Source: Sphingobium fontiphilum (GTDB lineage Bacteria > Pseudomonadota > Alphaproteobacteria > Sphingomonadales > Sphingomonadaceae). From it: DNA of 64,000 nucleotides. The notes under the pieces were generated by a model. The model did no database searches. It was not told the origin of the DNA and worked only from the letters and a program-made list of their open reading frames with translations. Location of the stretch: NCBI RefSeq assembly GCF_014196635.1, contig NZ_JACIEB010000001.1, positions 496,001-560,000 of the forward strand. Reading direction: 5' to 3'. A program made the translations under genes and the position numbers. Below are positions 7,996 through 16,769 of this stretch, one piece after another. How positions within the stretch are numbered: position 1 is the stretch's first letter; each line of letters opens with the position of its first letter.

Positions 7996-9180
7996 ATGGC
8001 GCTGATCCCCGTTTCCGAAGCGCAGCAAAGGCTGCTGGCGCTCGCGCGCCCGCGCGCAACCGAAATGGCGCCCATCGGCGCGTGCGCCGGACGCTGGCTC
8101 GCCGCGCCCGTTCAGGCGCTGCGCGATCAGCCCTGGGCCGATCTGTCGGCGATGGACGGCTATGCCGTGCGTGCGGCCGAATGGCCTGGCCCCTGGACGT
8201 GCGTGGACGAAAGCCGCGCGGGGACAGCAACGCCCCATGCGCTGGCGCCCGGCCAGTGCAGCCGCATCTTCACCGGCGCGCCGATGCCGCCCGGCGCCGA
8301 CGCTGTGCTGATTCAGGAAAACGCGCTGCGCGATGGCGACCGGATCACGGCGTCGGCCGATCCCCTGCCACCCGGTCGCCATGTGCGCCCGCGCGGTCAG
8401 GATTTCGCCCGCGGCGCGGCGTTGCTCAATCCCGGTTCGCGCATCGGCCCGGCCCAGATCGCGCTGGCGGTGCTGGCGGGGCACGGCGCGCTGCCGGTCC
8501 GCCCCCGCTTGCGTGTCGCCCTTCTCTCGACCGGCGACGAACTGGTGCCGCCCGGCGCGCCTGTGCCGCCCGGCGCGCTGCCCGCTTCCAATGCCGCGAT
8601 GCTGGCCGCGATGCTGGCCCCCTTCCCCGGCGATGTGATCGACACCGGCCTTGTCCCCGACGACATGGACGCGACGGTCGCCGCGCTGAGGCGTGCGGCC
8701 GGCGCCGACATCATCGTGTCGACCGGTGGCGCATCGGTGGGCGACCATGATCTGGTGCGCCCCGCCTTCGAAGCCGTCGGCGGAACGCTGGATTTCTGGA
8801 AGATCAGGATGCGCCCCGGCAAGCCGCTGATCGCCGGGACATGGGGCGACTCGGTATTTCTGGGCCTGCCGGGCAACCCGGTCTCCGCCTTTGTGACGGC
8901 GCATCTGTTCCTTTTGCCGCTGGTCCGGCATTTGTTCGGCGATCCCGCCCCCCTGCCCCGCCCGATATTCCTGCCCACGACCACCGCCCTGAGCGCCAGT
9001 GGCGAGCGTGAGGAATATCTGCGGGCCGTGCGCAGCGACGATGGCGTAACGCTCCTTGCTTCCCAGGACAGCGCATCGTCAGCGGCGCTGGCCAGCGCCG
9101 ACTGCCTGATCGTCCGTCCACCCAACGCACCGGATGTCTTGGCGGGCGCGATTGTGCCGACATTGCCGATCAGGGACTGA
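7996..9180 (+). CDS. moeA: molybdopterin molybdenumtransferase MoeA
   Basis: Inserts molybdate into adenylylated molybdopterin. Family signatures: SAMDGYAVRA near residue 50, FTGAPMPPGADAV, VSTGGASVGDHD, and MRPGKPLIAG followed by LGLPGNPVSAFV. The ATG at 7996 gives 394 residues, the usual size, and the MALIPVSEAQ start; a frame extending further upstream would overlap moaC and add unrelated sequence. It is the last gene of the trpDC-moaC-moeA group; what follows is accessory. Confidence 0.95.
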   Translation: MALIPVSEAQQRLLALARPRATEMAPIGACAGRWLAAPVQALRDQPWADLSAMDGYAVRAAEWPGPWTCVDESRAGTATPHALAPGQCSRIFTGAPMPPGADAVLIQENALRDGDRITASADPLPPGRHVRPRGQDFARGAALLNPGSRIGPAQIALAVLAGHGALPVRPRLRVALLSTGDELVPPGAPVPPGALPASNAAMLAAMLAPFPGDVIDTGLVPDDMDATVAALRRAAGADIIVSTGGASVGDHDLVRPAFEAVGGTLDFWKIRMRPGKPLIAGTWGDSVFLGLPGNPVSAFVTAHLFLLPLVRHLFGDPAPLPRPIFLPTTTALSASGEREEYLRAVRSDDGVTLLASQDSASSAALASADCLIVRPPNAPDVLAGAIVPTLPIRD

Positions 9181-9250
9181 TCGCCTGCCGCTGCGGCGCT
9201 CGCCAGACGGACGGCAGCAATTGGGCGGCGGCAATCGGGTGGCCGGCGAA

Positions 9251-9280
9251 TTGGGACCGAATATGTCGTATTGGACCGTT
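9251..9280. promoter_or_regulatory. operator-like repeats upstream of the TetR gene
   Basis: TTGGGACCGA (9251-9260) and TTGGACCGTT (9271-9280) are near-identical direct repeats starting 20 bp apart, about two helical turns. Between them CCGAATA-N5-TATTGGA forms an imperfect inverted repeat. The site lies 43 bp before the TetR start, where an autoregulatory operator would be expected. Binding by the adjacent TetR protein is inference. Confidence 0.4.
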
Positions 9281-9322
9281 TGAGGGGTGGTTCCCATGGC
9301 CAGGAAGGCCTAAGGGACGGGA

Positions 9323-9985
9323 ATGACTGACGTTGATCTCGCCCCGGTTCGCCCCGGCATCTACTCGCGCGGCGCTGAAACGGTCGACGCCATTTTGAAA
9401 GCGGCCCTGACGGTCCTGATCGACGAAGGCGCGACCGCCTTCACCATCCGCCGCGTCGCTGCGGCCTGCGGTCTGCGGGTCGGCAATGTCAGCTATCATT
9501 TCCCCAAAAAGGAAATGCTGGTCCAGGTTCTGCTGGACGAGATCATGGACAAATATGAAAACAAGCTGGAACTGAACGTCCGTCAGGCTGATATGTCGGA
9601 TGAAGAAAGGCTGGGGCTGGTCATCATATTCTGTCTGGACGACATCAGCTCACCGCGCACCACGCGCCTTTTCACCGAGCTTTGGGCGCTTGCCAATCAT
9701 AATGACTTCATCGCCGAACGGGTTCGCAGTTTCTATGCGAAGGTCCACGACCTGATCGGTGAATATATCCGGCGCATCAATCCTGCTCTCAGTGACGATG
9801 AAGTGCAGGTGCTGGCCCTTTTCATCAGCGCGTCGATGGAGGGCACCACGCCCTTTTGCGGTTTTGAAAAGCCCTGGGCGCACCGGATGAAGACCATTAC
9901 GGCCCTGTCGATCAAATGGTTCGTCGATCTTGTCAAATCCGTGCAGCCGGGCGAGATTGCGGAATTGACACAAAAATATCGCTGA
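9323..9985 (+). CDS. TetR/AcrR-family transcriptional regulator
   Basis: A 220-residue one-component regulator. Residues about 20-68 form the TetR helix-turn-helix, with GATAFTIRRVAAACGLRVGNVSYHFPKKEML matching the family pattern (tyrosine-histidine-phenylalanine end of the recognition helix). The remaining 150 residues form the variable ligand-binding and dimerisation region. It immediately precedes the MFS and amine dehydrogenase genes on the same strand and is the only regulator in that block. It may control amine catabolism, replacing the AraC-type QhpR described for some QHNDH operons; this is inferred from position only. Confidence 0.85.
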   Translation: MTDVDLAPVRPGIYSRGAETVDAILKAALTVLIDEGATAFTIRRVAAACGLRVGNVSYHFPKKEMLVQVLLDEIMDKYENKLELNVRQADMSDEERLGLVIIFCLDDISSPRTTRLFTELWALANHNDFIAERVRSFYAKVHDLIGEYIRRINPALSDDEVQVLALFISASMEGTTPFCGFEKPWAHRMKTITALSIKWFVDLVKSVQPGEIAELTQKYR

Positions 9986-9994
9986 CCGAATCGG
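9986..9994. promoter_or_regulatory. CCGA-A-TCGG inverted repeat between TetR and MFS genes
   Basis: An odd-centred palindrome, CCGAATCGG, lies directly after the TetR stop codon and about 60 bp before the MFS start. It resembles the 12-bp palindrome at 26180-26191 and part of the site at 9251-9280. Short enough to occur by chance; reported because of the recurrence. Confidence 0.25.
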
Positions 9995-10054
9995 AGTGGG
10001 TGGCCCTGCCAAGGCGAACGGCGCGTCGTGCGCCTGTGTCGTGTGGAGTGGGCT

Positions 10055-11245
10055 GTGTCGCAATCTTCTGCTGAAAGGCTTGTCTTTCCCGCGATTGCAC
10101 TGGCCAGCCTTGGCGTCCTGCAACCGGGGATCGACCCGGTATTCCTGACGCTGCTGTCCTCCGCTCACGACATTCCCACGCCCCAACATGGCTGGATCGT
10201 CACCGCCACGCAGTCTGGCATGGCTTTCGGTTCCGTGGCGACCTGGCGATGGGGTTCCCATTTCCCCCGCGTCGCCCCCATGCTCGCCGCATCGGCGGCG
10301 GCGCTGGCGGCGCTGGCGACGGCCCATTGGGGGGCGCTGCCGATACTGCTGGCGCTGCGATGCATCTATGGCATGGCGATGGGCGTCATCTACACCCAGG
10401 GAATGAGCGATGCGGCCCGAAGCCGTCCGCATGGCTCCTATGGCGCCGTATTCCTCCTCCAGTTGTTGCTTGCGACCGCCATCGCCCTGGCTCTGCCGCT
10501 GATCGCCGATGGCTTCGGCGCCCGGGCCGCGCTCGCCATGCTGATATTCGCGCCGATATCCGCTTTGCTTATCCTGCTGATGTCGAAGCAAACCCAGCCG
10601 CCGGCGCTCTGCGTCACGCGAAATGTCGACCGCCTGCCCCATGCCGCAACCGGCGCACGGGCATGGTGCGCCGCCATCGCCACCCTGCTTTTCATCTGCG
10701 CGACGATGATGGTGTGGACCTTTTCGGGCGGTCTGGCGGTCGCGGCCGGGCTGAGCGAGGATGTGGTCGGCCGCGCCGTCGCCGCCGGATCGCTGGCCGG
10801 GGCGATCACCGCCCTGCTGGTCATGCGCGAACAGCCCGTCGTGCCGCCGCCGCTCACTGGCCTGCTCAGCGGGCTGGGCCTGCTCAGCCCGATCGTCGCG
10901 GCACAGGGCGGCACGCTCCCTTTCATCGCCTCGATCGTCCTGCTCAACATCAGTTCCACCGCCGTCATCGTGCGCAGCTCCGGCATGGCCAGCGCCGCCA
11001 GCAGGGACGGAATTTTTCGTCGTTTCGTGGCCTGCGCCCATGCGCTGGGCATGATTCTGGGGCCGCTTGCCGGTTCGCTCGCCATGCTGATGGCTGGCGC
11101 CGGCGGGATGATCGGGGCCGCGGTTCTGGCGGTGCTGGGCGCCTGTATTTTGCTGGTCCTGGCGCACGCGCCATGGTCGGAAATCGGATCATTTCGCAGG
11201 CGCGAAGAATCGCTTGACGAATATTTGACGATCGTCCAGCCTTAG
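10055..11245 (+). CDS. MFS-type transporter
   Basis: A 396-residue polytopic inner-membrane protein with about 12 hydrophobic segments and a central polar loop (about residues 180-205), the architecture of the major facilitator superfamily. The substrate is unknown; position after a TetR gene and before amine dehydrogenase genes suggests amine uptake or efflux. GTG at 10055 was chosen because GGAG lies 6 nt upstream; an alternative GTG at 10028 would add nine residues. The C-terminal tail (RRREESLDEYLTIVQP) is cytoplasmic and polar. The classic loop 2-3 MFS motif is weak, so family placement is by topology. Confidence 0.7.
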   Translation: MSQSSAERLVFPAIALASLGVLQPGIDPVFLTLLSSAHDIPTPQHGWIVTATQSGMAFGSVATWRWGSHFPRVAPMLAASAAALAALATAHWGALPILLALRCIYGMAMGVIYTQGMSDAARSRPHGSYGAVFLLQLLLATAIALALPLIADGFGARAALAMLIFAPISALLILLMSKQTQPPALCVTRNVDRLPHAATGARAWCAAIATLLFICATMMVWTFSGGLAVAAGLSEDVVGRAVAAGSLAGAITALLVMREQPVVPPPLTGLLSGLGLLSPIVAAQGGTLPFIASIVLLNISSTAVIVRSSGMASAASRDGIFRRFVACAHALGMILGPLAGSLAMLMAGAGGMIGAAVLAVLGACILLVLAHAPWSEIGSFRRREESLDEYLTIVQP

Positions 11246-11307
11246 TCGGACAGCCGCCCTTGTGACGGGGAAGATCAGGGCTGGCCATCATTTTGGGGGA
11301 AGCGGGA

Positions 11308-12480
11308 ATGAAGTCTTTCTCGATTTGGCAGCGTGGCATGGTCGCGGCTCTTGCCGTTGGCGTTGCAGCCATCGGCTTTCCCGCTCAGGCGACCGACCCG
11401 CACGGGCTGGAACCCGAAGAATCGGACATTGTCACGATTGAAACGCCCAAGCCCGACTGGTTCTATGTCAGGGCGGGATGGGGCATCGACGGCACCGCCA
11501 TTTACGACGGCCGCAGCGGCAAAATGATCGGCATCGTCAATTCCAGCCAGCTTTCCGACATGGCGATCGACCCCGCCGGACGCTTCTATTATGTGTCCGA
11601 GAGCATCTGGTCGAAGGGCAATCGCGGCGCCCGTCAGGACATGGTGACCGTGTATGACAGCAAGACGCTCAAGCTGCTTACCGAAATCACGATCCCCGAC
11701 CGCATATTGGTCGATGAACGCAAGCAGAATTTCATCCTGAGCGACGATGGCAAATGGGGCTATGTCTACAGTTTCAGCCCGGCTTCGGCGGTCAATGTCG
11801 TCGACCTGACCAAGCGTAAATTCGTGCAGGCGATCGAACTGCCCGGTTGCGCGGCGCTTATCCCCAATCCGGGCGTCGGTTTTTCGGCCCTGTGCTCCGA
11901 CGGCACGATGGCGACCGTCGCCGCGCCCACGGGCAAGGCGGAAATCACCCACAGCGCCCCGTTCTTCGCGGCTTCGGACGATCCGATATTTGAAAATTTC
12001 GCCTATGATCCGGCGAAGAACATGGCGGTTTTCCTGACCTATACCGGCCTTGTCTACACCGCGAAAATGGGCGCTGCGCCCACCATTTCCCAGCCTTATT
12101 CCCTTCAGGAAGCCGCTGGCTATGCGCCCGCGACCACAAAACCGCTCAGCGTCGGCTGGTATCCGGGCTCGCGCCAGCCCACGGCCTATCATGCCGCATC
12201 GGGCGAACTTTTCATCCTGATGCACATGGGCGAATATTGGTCGCACAAGGCCTTTGGCGATGAAATCTGGGTGCTGGATGTCGCCAGCCGCAAGGTGGTT
12301 CGCCGCATCGCGCTGAAGGAGCCGGCCGCCCATATCGAAGTGTCCCAGGGCGCTGATCCGCTCATCTTCCTCAATGATGAAAAGAGCGCCGGCCTCATCC
12401 TCGACGCCAAGACGGGCGAGGAAAAGCACCGGATCGAGATGGCCGGCGCAGGCGTCATTTCGGCGGCGCCGGGTCTGTGA
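11308..12480 (+). CDS. amine dehydrogenase large subunit (MauB/AauB type)
   Basis: Large, cofactor-free subunit of a periplasmic TTQ-dependent amine dehydrogenase. Residues 1-29 form a Sec-type signal ending in AQA. The mature part is a propeller-type protein with repeated ...VVDLTKRK, ...VYDSKTLK, ...VLDVASRK blade motifs and the DWFYVRAGWGIDGTAIYDG and AYHAASGELFILMHMGE segments characteristic of the MADH/AADH heavy chain. The 390-residue length is typical. ATG at 11308 has a GGGGGA ribosome-binding site 7 nt upstream. It overlaps mauE by GTGA. Whether the enzyme is methylamine or aromatic amine dehydrogenase cannot be decided by reading, though the associated genes resemble the aau set. 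Confidence 0.9.
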   Translation: MKSFSIWQRGMVAALAVGVAAIGFPAQATDPHGLEPEESDIVTIETPKPDWFYVRAGWGIDGTAIYDGRSGKMIGIVNSSQLSDMAIDPAGRFYYVSESIWSKGNRGARQDMVTVYDSKTLKLLTEITIPDRILVDERKQNFILSDDGKWGYVYSFSPASAVNVVDLTKRKFVQAIELPGCAALIPNPGVGFSALCSDGTMATVAAPTGKAEITHSAPFFAASDDPIFENFAYDPAKNMAVFLTYTGLVYTAKMGAAPTISQPYSLQEAAGYAPATTKPLSVGWYPGSRQPTAYHAASGELFILMHMGEYWSHKAFGDEIWVLDVASRKVVRRIALKEPAAHIEVSQGADPLIFLNDEKSAGLILDAKTGEEKHRIEMAGAGVISAAPGL

Positions 12481-13040
12481 GCGCCGTGCTGGACCTGATC
12501 GGGGCGGTAACCGCCCAGGGGGCGATGATCGGGTGCGGCCTGATCTTCATCACGGCGGGCGTTCAGAAACTTCGCCATCGCCATATCCTGGCCGGCGTCG
12601 TCGCCAATTATCGCATCCTGCCCGCTGGGCTGGTGGCCCCGGTTTCGACCGCGCTGCCGCCCGCCGAAATTCTGATCGGCGCGCTGTTGCTGGTTGGACC
12701 CGTCCCGCTGGCGACCATCGCCGCCGTCGCATTATTGCTGACGTTCGCGACGGCGATGGCGGTCAATCTGGGGCGCGGACGGCATCAGATCCATTGCGGC
12801 TGCGGCCGTCTCGACCTGCAACAGAGGCTGGGTTGGGGCAAGGTTTTCTTCAACCTGCTGCTCGCCGCGTTGATGATGATCCCGACGGACTTTGCCCAGC
12901 CCTTTGACGCGATGGCCCATGCCAGCGCCCTGTTCGCGGGCGGCGCGCTGTGGATCCTGCATCTCCTTTTTGAATCGATCGGCGCGGTCAAAGCCTTCGC
13001 GACGCCTCTCCCTTCCCACGCCCCAAATCGGAGCCGCTGA
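12477..13040 (+). CDS. mauE: methylamine utilisation protein MauE
   Basis: Inner-membrane protein required, with MauD, for assembly of the disulfide-rich small subunit; thought to pass reducing or oxidising equivalents across the membrane. The 187-residue protein has four to five hydrophobic segments, the GLIFITAGVQKLRHRH element typical of MauE/DoxX-like proteins, and the HCGCGRLD cysteine motif (around residue 105) that is the likely redox centre. It starts with GTG overlapping the mauB stop (GTGA) and is followed after 3 bp by mauD. Confidence 0.88.
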   Translation: MSAVLDLIGAVTAQGAMIGCGLIFITAGVQKLRHRHILAGVVANYRILPAGLVAPVSTALPPAEILIGALLLVGPVPLATIAAVALLLTFATAMAVNLGRGRHQIHCGCGRLDLQQRLGWGKVFFNLLLAALMMIPTDFAQPFDAMAHASALFAGGALWILHLLFESIGAVKAFATPLPSHAPNRSR

Positions 13041-13043
13041 CCC

Positions 13044-13646
13044 ATGATCGTCTCGCTCGTCATCGCCCAGATTGTCAGTTGGATCGTGATATTGGGCCTC
13101 GGCGTGGCGCTGGTCGCGCTGGCGCGGCAGGTGGGGATATTGCACATGCGCGTCGCCCCGGCGGGTGCGCTGGCGACGGCGGGCGGCGCCGCCGTTGGCG
13201 ACGATACCGACGGGCTGATGGGCCAGTCGGTGGACGGCAGGATGCTCACGCTCGGCGGGCCTCGGCCGGGCGTTCCGCTGCGCCTGCTGATGTTCGTGTC
13301 GGCCCAGTGCCCGCTCTGCAAGGGCCTGATCCCGGTGGCGCGCTCCTTTGCGCAGGATGAGCGGGTGGCGCTGACCTTCGTGGGCGATGATGACCCGGCG
13401 GCGCAACGCGCGATGATCGCGCACCATGGTCTGCAAGGCTATGATTTCGTCAACGACGAAGCCGTGGGCCGGACGCTGGGCGTCAGCAAATTGCCCTTCG
13501 CCGTGCTGATCGACGAGGATGGCAAGCTATTGTCCAAGGGGCTGGTGAACAGCCGGGAACATCTGGAAAGCCTGCTGATCGCGCATGAAATGGGCGTTCG
13601 GACGGTGCAGGACTATATTTCGGGCCTGCGCAATGCGGCGGCGTAA
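13044..13646 (+). CDS. mauD: methylamine dehydrogenase accessory protein MauD (thioredoxin-like)
   Basis: Membrane-anchored thioredoxin-fold protein that helps form or isomerise the disulfides of the TTQ small subunit in the periplasm. Residues 5-27 are a membrane anchor. The thioredoxin-like part contains the active-site pair Cys89 and Cys92 in SAQCPLCKGL, and the cis-proline loop SKLPFAVLIDEDG. The 200-residue length matches MauD. It is encoded between mauE and mauA, the conserved mauB-E-D-A order. Confidence 0.92.
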   Translation: MIVSLVIAQIVSWIVILGLGVALVALARQVGILHMRVAPAGALATAGGAAVGDDTDGLMGQSVDGRMLTLGGPRPGVPLRLLMFVSAQCPLCKGLIPVARSFAQDERVALTFVGDDDPAAQRAMIAHHGLQGYDFVNDEAVGRTLGVSKLPFAVLIDEDGKLLSKGLVNSREHLESLLIAHEMGVRTVQDYISGLRNAAA

Positions 13647-13670
13647 GCGGGGTTTAGCGGGGGACGCGCA

Positions 13671-14216
13671 ATGAAGATTTTCGATACCGACGCTATCGGG
13701 GAAAAATGGCTCCGCAAGCTGGCCGGGCATACATCGCGCCGCAGCATGGTGTCCCGCCTGGGTCTGGCGCTGGTGGCGGCGCCCGCCTTTCCGTTGTTGC
13801 CGGTCAGCCGCGCCGAGGCCGCAAAGCCCGACCGGTCGCCCGAGGCGAAAACGGCGTTCGCCCGCAACGCCCAGTCCAGCGACGACACCGAATGCAATTA
13901 CTGGCGCTATTGCGCGATCGACGGGGCGCTTTGTTCCTGCTGCGGCGGCGGCATCCACAGTTGCCCGGCCGGGTCGGAACCGTCCCCGGTCTCCTGGGTC
14001 GGCACCTGCATCAACCCGGATAATGGCAAGGCCTATCTGATCGCCTATCGCGACTGTTGCGGCAAACCCACCTGCAACCAGTGTTTCTGCGACAATACCG
14101 ATCGCCAGACCCAGATTTACACGCCGCAGCTCAACAACGACATCATCTGGTGCTTCGGCACGCAAAGCATGCAATATCATTGCTCCACCGCGGTTCTGGT
14201 CGGCGGCGCCGAATAG
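13671..14216 (+). CDS. TTQ-dependent amine dehydrogenase small subunit (MauA/AauA type)
   Basis: Catalytic subunit that carries tryptophan tryptophylquinone made from two of its own tryptophans. The 181-residue precursor has a long leader with a twin-arginine motif (SRRSMVSRLG, residues 22-31) and a hydrophobic stretch ending near 50, implying Tat export. The mature part has 14 cysteines. Trp109 (in SWVGTC) and Trp160 (in NDIIWC) are the expected TTQ pair and are 51 residues apart, the same as Trp57/Trp108 of methylamine dehydrogenase. Asp128 in YRDCCG matches the catalytic base, 19 residues after the first Trp. The 109/160/128 numbering equals, as I recall, that of aromatic amine dehydrogenase. 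No mauG or mauF is nearby. Confidence 0.92.
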   Translation: MKIFDTDAIGEKWLRKLAGHTSRRSMVSRLGLALVAAPAFPLLPVSRAEAAKPDRSPEAKTAFARNAQSSDDTECNYWRYCAIDGALCSCCGGGIHSCPAGSEPSPVSWVGTCINPDNGKAYLIAYRDCCGKPTCNQCFCDNTDRQTQIYTPQLNNDIIWCFGTQSMQYHCSTAVLVGGAE

Positions 14217-14226
14217 CGGCATCGCA

Positions 14227-14748
14227 ATGATCGCCCGTCGCTGGATCATAGGCTCGATGGCGACCGCGCTGCTGACGGCGGCCGGCTATGCAGGCGGCAC
14301 GACGCCACTGGCGCATCCTGCATTTGGTATGCGCGATCCGGCCCTGGCGCGATCCGACTATATCGAAAATTGCGGCGGTTGCCACGGCGTGACCGGCAGC
14401 ACCGCCCCCGCCCTGGTCCCCGAGCTTCGGGGCCGCGTCGGCTGGTTCCTGTGCACGCCCGAAACCCGCGATTATCTGCTGCGCCTGCCCAATGTCGCCC
14501 ACAGTCGCGTGCGCGACGACGCGCAACTGGCCGAGTTGATGAACTATGTCGTCTACGTCATCGGCCAGCCCAATATCCCGGTCAAGGCGCAACCTTTCAC
14601 GGCTGAAGATGTCGCCCGCGCACGGCCCCGCGCGCTCAGTTCCGTCAATCTCACTCGCGAGCGCGCCCGCAATGTGGCCATCGCCATGAAACGGTGCGGA
14701 GCCCCCGCGTCGCTGCGTGATTTCTATGACGGCCAGACCGCTCGCTAA
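14227..14748 (+). CDS. monoheme c-type cytochrome of the amine dehydrogenase operon
   Basis: A 173-residue exported protein with one heme c site (Cys49-Gly-Gly-Cys52-His53). The N-terminus (MIARRWIIGSMATALLTAAG) looks like a signal peptide or anchor. It begins 10 bp after the small-subunit gene. Small monoheme cytochromes are known downstream of aromatic amine dehydrogenase genes, and a role in taking electrons from the dehydrogenase is plausible; no amicyanin or azurin gene is present. A distal methionine ligand is not obvious; Met in ELMNYVVYVIG is one candidate. The C-terminal 60 residues beyond the cytochrome core are not recognised. Confidence 0.75.
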   Translation: MIARRWIIGSMATALLTAAGYAGGTTPLAHPAFGMRDPALARSDYIENCGGCHGVTGSTAPALVPELRGRVGWFLCTPETRDYLLRLPNVAHSRVRDDAQLAELMNYVVYVIGQPNIPVKAQPFTAEDVARARPRALSSVNLTRERARNVAIAMKRCGAPASLRDFYDGQTAR

Positions 14749-14821
14749 CGCCGGAACAACGCCTGAGGGGTCTCGGCGACGGCTCCTTCCACAATATATT
14801 CGCACATGCACAAAATTGCAC

Positions 14822-14851
14822 TTGACCAATTTTTGACACTCGTCCTATCTT
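14822..14851 (+). promoter_or_regulatory. possible sigma70-type promoter of the qhp operon
   Basis: TTGACC (14822-14827) and TATCTT (14846-14851) are separated by 18 bp and lie 55-85 bp before the qhpA start, in the only sizeable gap (158 bp) between the TTQ operon and the qhp operon. The -10 element matches four of six consensus bases. Two TGCAC repeats just upstream (14807-14820) could be part of a regulator site. Tentative. Confidence 0.3.
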
Positions 14852-14906
14852 TCATTGTCCGACCGGGAATCCACGGTATTTCTGATCTTTTGGGGGCATT
14901 TCGATT

Positions 14907-16769
14907 ATGACCGTCACGCAGCAGGATCATGGACTTTCCGATCGTGAGGGCATGACGGCGCCAGGCCGGAGCGTTGCCGCTTTCTGGCAAAGCGTGGCCG
15001 ATCGCTGGCGCAACCTTGGCAAGCGCCGGTTGCTGGTCCTGCCCTTGTTGAGCGGCACCATATTGTCGGCCTCCATCGTCACGGCTCAGGTCGATCCCAA
15101 CGCGTCGGAAGCGGGCAAAGACCCCACCGACTGGGCCGAAAAGGAAACCGGCATCCCGGTGACCGACGCCCTGACCACGGAAAAATGCGGATCGTGCCAT
15201 GCGCCTGACGCCAAGGGCAATTTGTCGCGCATTTCCTGGATCCGCGCCACGCCCGAAGGCTGGGCGCAGACGATCAAGCGCATGGTCAAGCTGAACGGCC
15301 TGTCGATCACCGCCGAAGAGGCGAAATCGGTCATCAAATATCTCGGCACCTGGCATGGTCTGGCCCCCGAAGAGGCAAAGCCGGTCATGTATCTGGCCGA
15401 ACGGCGGATTCAGGATGAAACCATCATCCCCAACGAACCGATGCGCGAAGCCTGCGCGACCTGCCACGCCTTTGCCCAGCCGCTGTCGTCGCGTCGCAGC
15501 CACCGCGAATGGGCGCTGCTCCAGAACATGCATGTCGCGCTCTATTCGCAGGCGGAGGCGGAGTTCAACCGCCCGGTCGACGATCCTTCGGCCCCGCCGC
15601 CGCCCCGCGGCGATCAACCGGTCAAGAAGCCGACCCACGCCAAATTCGCGCTCGACTGGCTGAGCAAGGAAGTCCCGCTCAACAGCGCCGCCTGGACCGC
15701 ATGGCGTCCGCGCATCGGCGCGCCGCGTCTGTCGGGCAAATGGATCGTCACCGCCAGCCAGCGCGGCCATGGCCGCATGATCGGAACCATGACGATCACG
15801 CCCGCTGGCGACGATTTCACCACCTCCACCACGCTGCGCTCGCTCGACAGCGGCGCGACGCTGACGCGATCGGGCAAGGGGCTGGTCTATGCGGGCTATA
15901 GCTGGCGCGGCACATCGACGCCCGCCGGGCCCGTCGCCCGCCCTGACGACATGGCCAGCGGCCTGCGCGAAACCATGTATTTCGCGCCCGGCCAGAACAG
16001 CGCCGAAGGTCGCTGGTATTGGGGCGAATATCATGAATTCGGCCTCGACGTGAAAATGGTCCGCGCGACCGGAGCACCGGTGATCGCCGCCGTGTCACCC
16101 GAAGCCCTGCCGACTGGCGCAAAGGGCGTGGAAGTGCGCATTTATGGCGACGCGCTGCCCGCCAGCCTTACCCCCGCCGAAGTCGACTTTGGCAGCGGCG
16201 TCACGGTCCGCAAGCTGACGGCGGTATCTTCGGCCGAGCTGGTCGCGACGGTCGACGTCGCCGCCAATGCCATCGCGGGCCGGCACGATGTCGCGGTTGG
16301 CGGCGTGGTGCTGGAAAAGGCGCTGCCGGTCTATGCCTCCATCGACTATCTGAAGGTGACGCCCGAAACCGCGCTCACCCATCTGGGCGGCATCAAATAT
16401 GGCAAGGGCTATGAACAGTTCGAAGCCATCGCCTGGTCCAGCGGCCCCGATGGCAAGCCGCGCACCGACGACGATTTCCCGGTAATGACGGCCCCGTCGA
16501 CCTGGGCGATGAAGGAATTTGCGACCGTCACCTATGATGACGACATCAGATATGTCGGCACGCTGGACGTCTCCGGTTTCTTTACCCCTAATGTCGAAGG
16601 CCCCAATCCCGAACGCAAGTTCAGCCGCAACAATTATGGCGAAGTCTGGGTCGTCGCCACCGCCAGGGCGCTGAAGGACAAGCAGGGCAAGCCGCTCACC
16701 GCACAGGCCTATCTCGTCACCACCGTCCCCGCCTATAAACGCTGGGACCAGCCGGAGGTCGGCCAATGA
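14907..16769 (+). CDS. qhpA: quinohemoprotein amine dehydrogenase alpha subunit (diheme)
   Basis: Diheme c subunit of periplasmic QHNDH, passing electrons from the CTQ of the gamma subunit to external acceptors. Two heme sites are visible, CGSCH (94-98) and CATCH (183-187), followed by three beta-rich domains seen in the known alpha subunit (segments LSGKWIVTASQRGHGRMIG and later Ig-like strands). The 620-residue length is somewhat longer than usual because about 40 mostly polar residues precede the hydrophobic export segment (about 42-60, ending in TAQ). The ATG at 14907 has GGGGGCA upstream. Its stop overlaps the qhpD start (ATGA). First gene of the qhpADCBGFE operon. Confidence 0.93.
   Translation: MTVTQQDHGLSDREGMTAPGRSVAAFWQSVADRWRNLGKRRLLVLPLLSGTILSASIVTAQVDPNASEAGKDPTDWAEKETGIPVTDALTTEKCGSCHAPDAKGNLSRISWIRATPEGWAQTIKRMVKLNGLSITAEEAKSVIKYLGTWHGLAPEEAKPVMYLAERRIQDETIIPNEPMREACATCHAFAQPLSSRRSHREWALLQNMHVALYSQAEAEFNRPVDDPSAPPPPRGDQPVKKPTHAKFALDWLSKEVPLNSAAWTAWRPRIGAPRLSGKWIVTASQRGHGRMIGTMTITPAGDDFTTSTTLRSLDSGATLTRSGKGLVYAGYSWRGTSTPAGPVARPDDMASGLRETMYFAPGQNSAEGRWYWGEYHEFGLDVKMVRATGAPVIAAVSPEALPTGAKGVEVRIYGDALPASLTPAEVDFGSGVTVRKLTAVSSAELVATVDVAANAIAGRHDVAVGGVVLEKALPVYASIDYLKVTPETALTHLGGIKYGKGYEQFEAIAWSSGPDGKPRTDDDFPVMTAPSTWAMKEFATVTYDDDIRYVGTLDVSGFFTPNVEGPNPERKFSRNNYGEVWVVATARALKDKQGKPLTAQAYLVTTVPAYKRWDQPEVGQ

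Noticed and set aside
13671-14216. Assignment of the TTQ enzyme specifically as methylamine dehydrogenase
   Set aside because: Residue numbering and the adjacent cytochrome point as much or more to aromatic amine dehydrogenase; substrate cannot be read from sequence.
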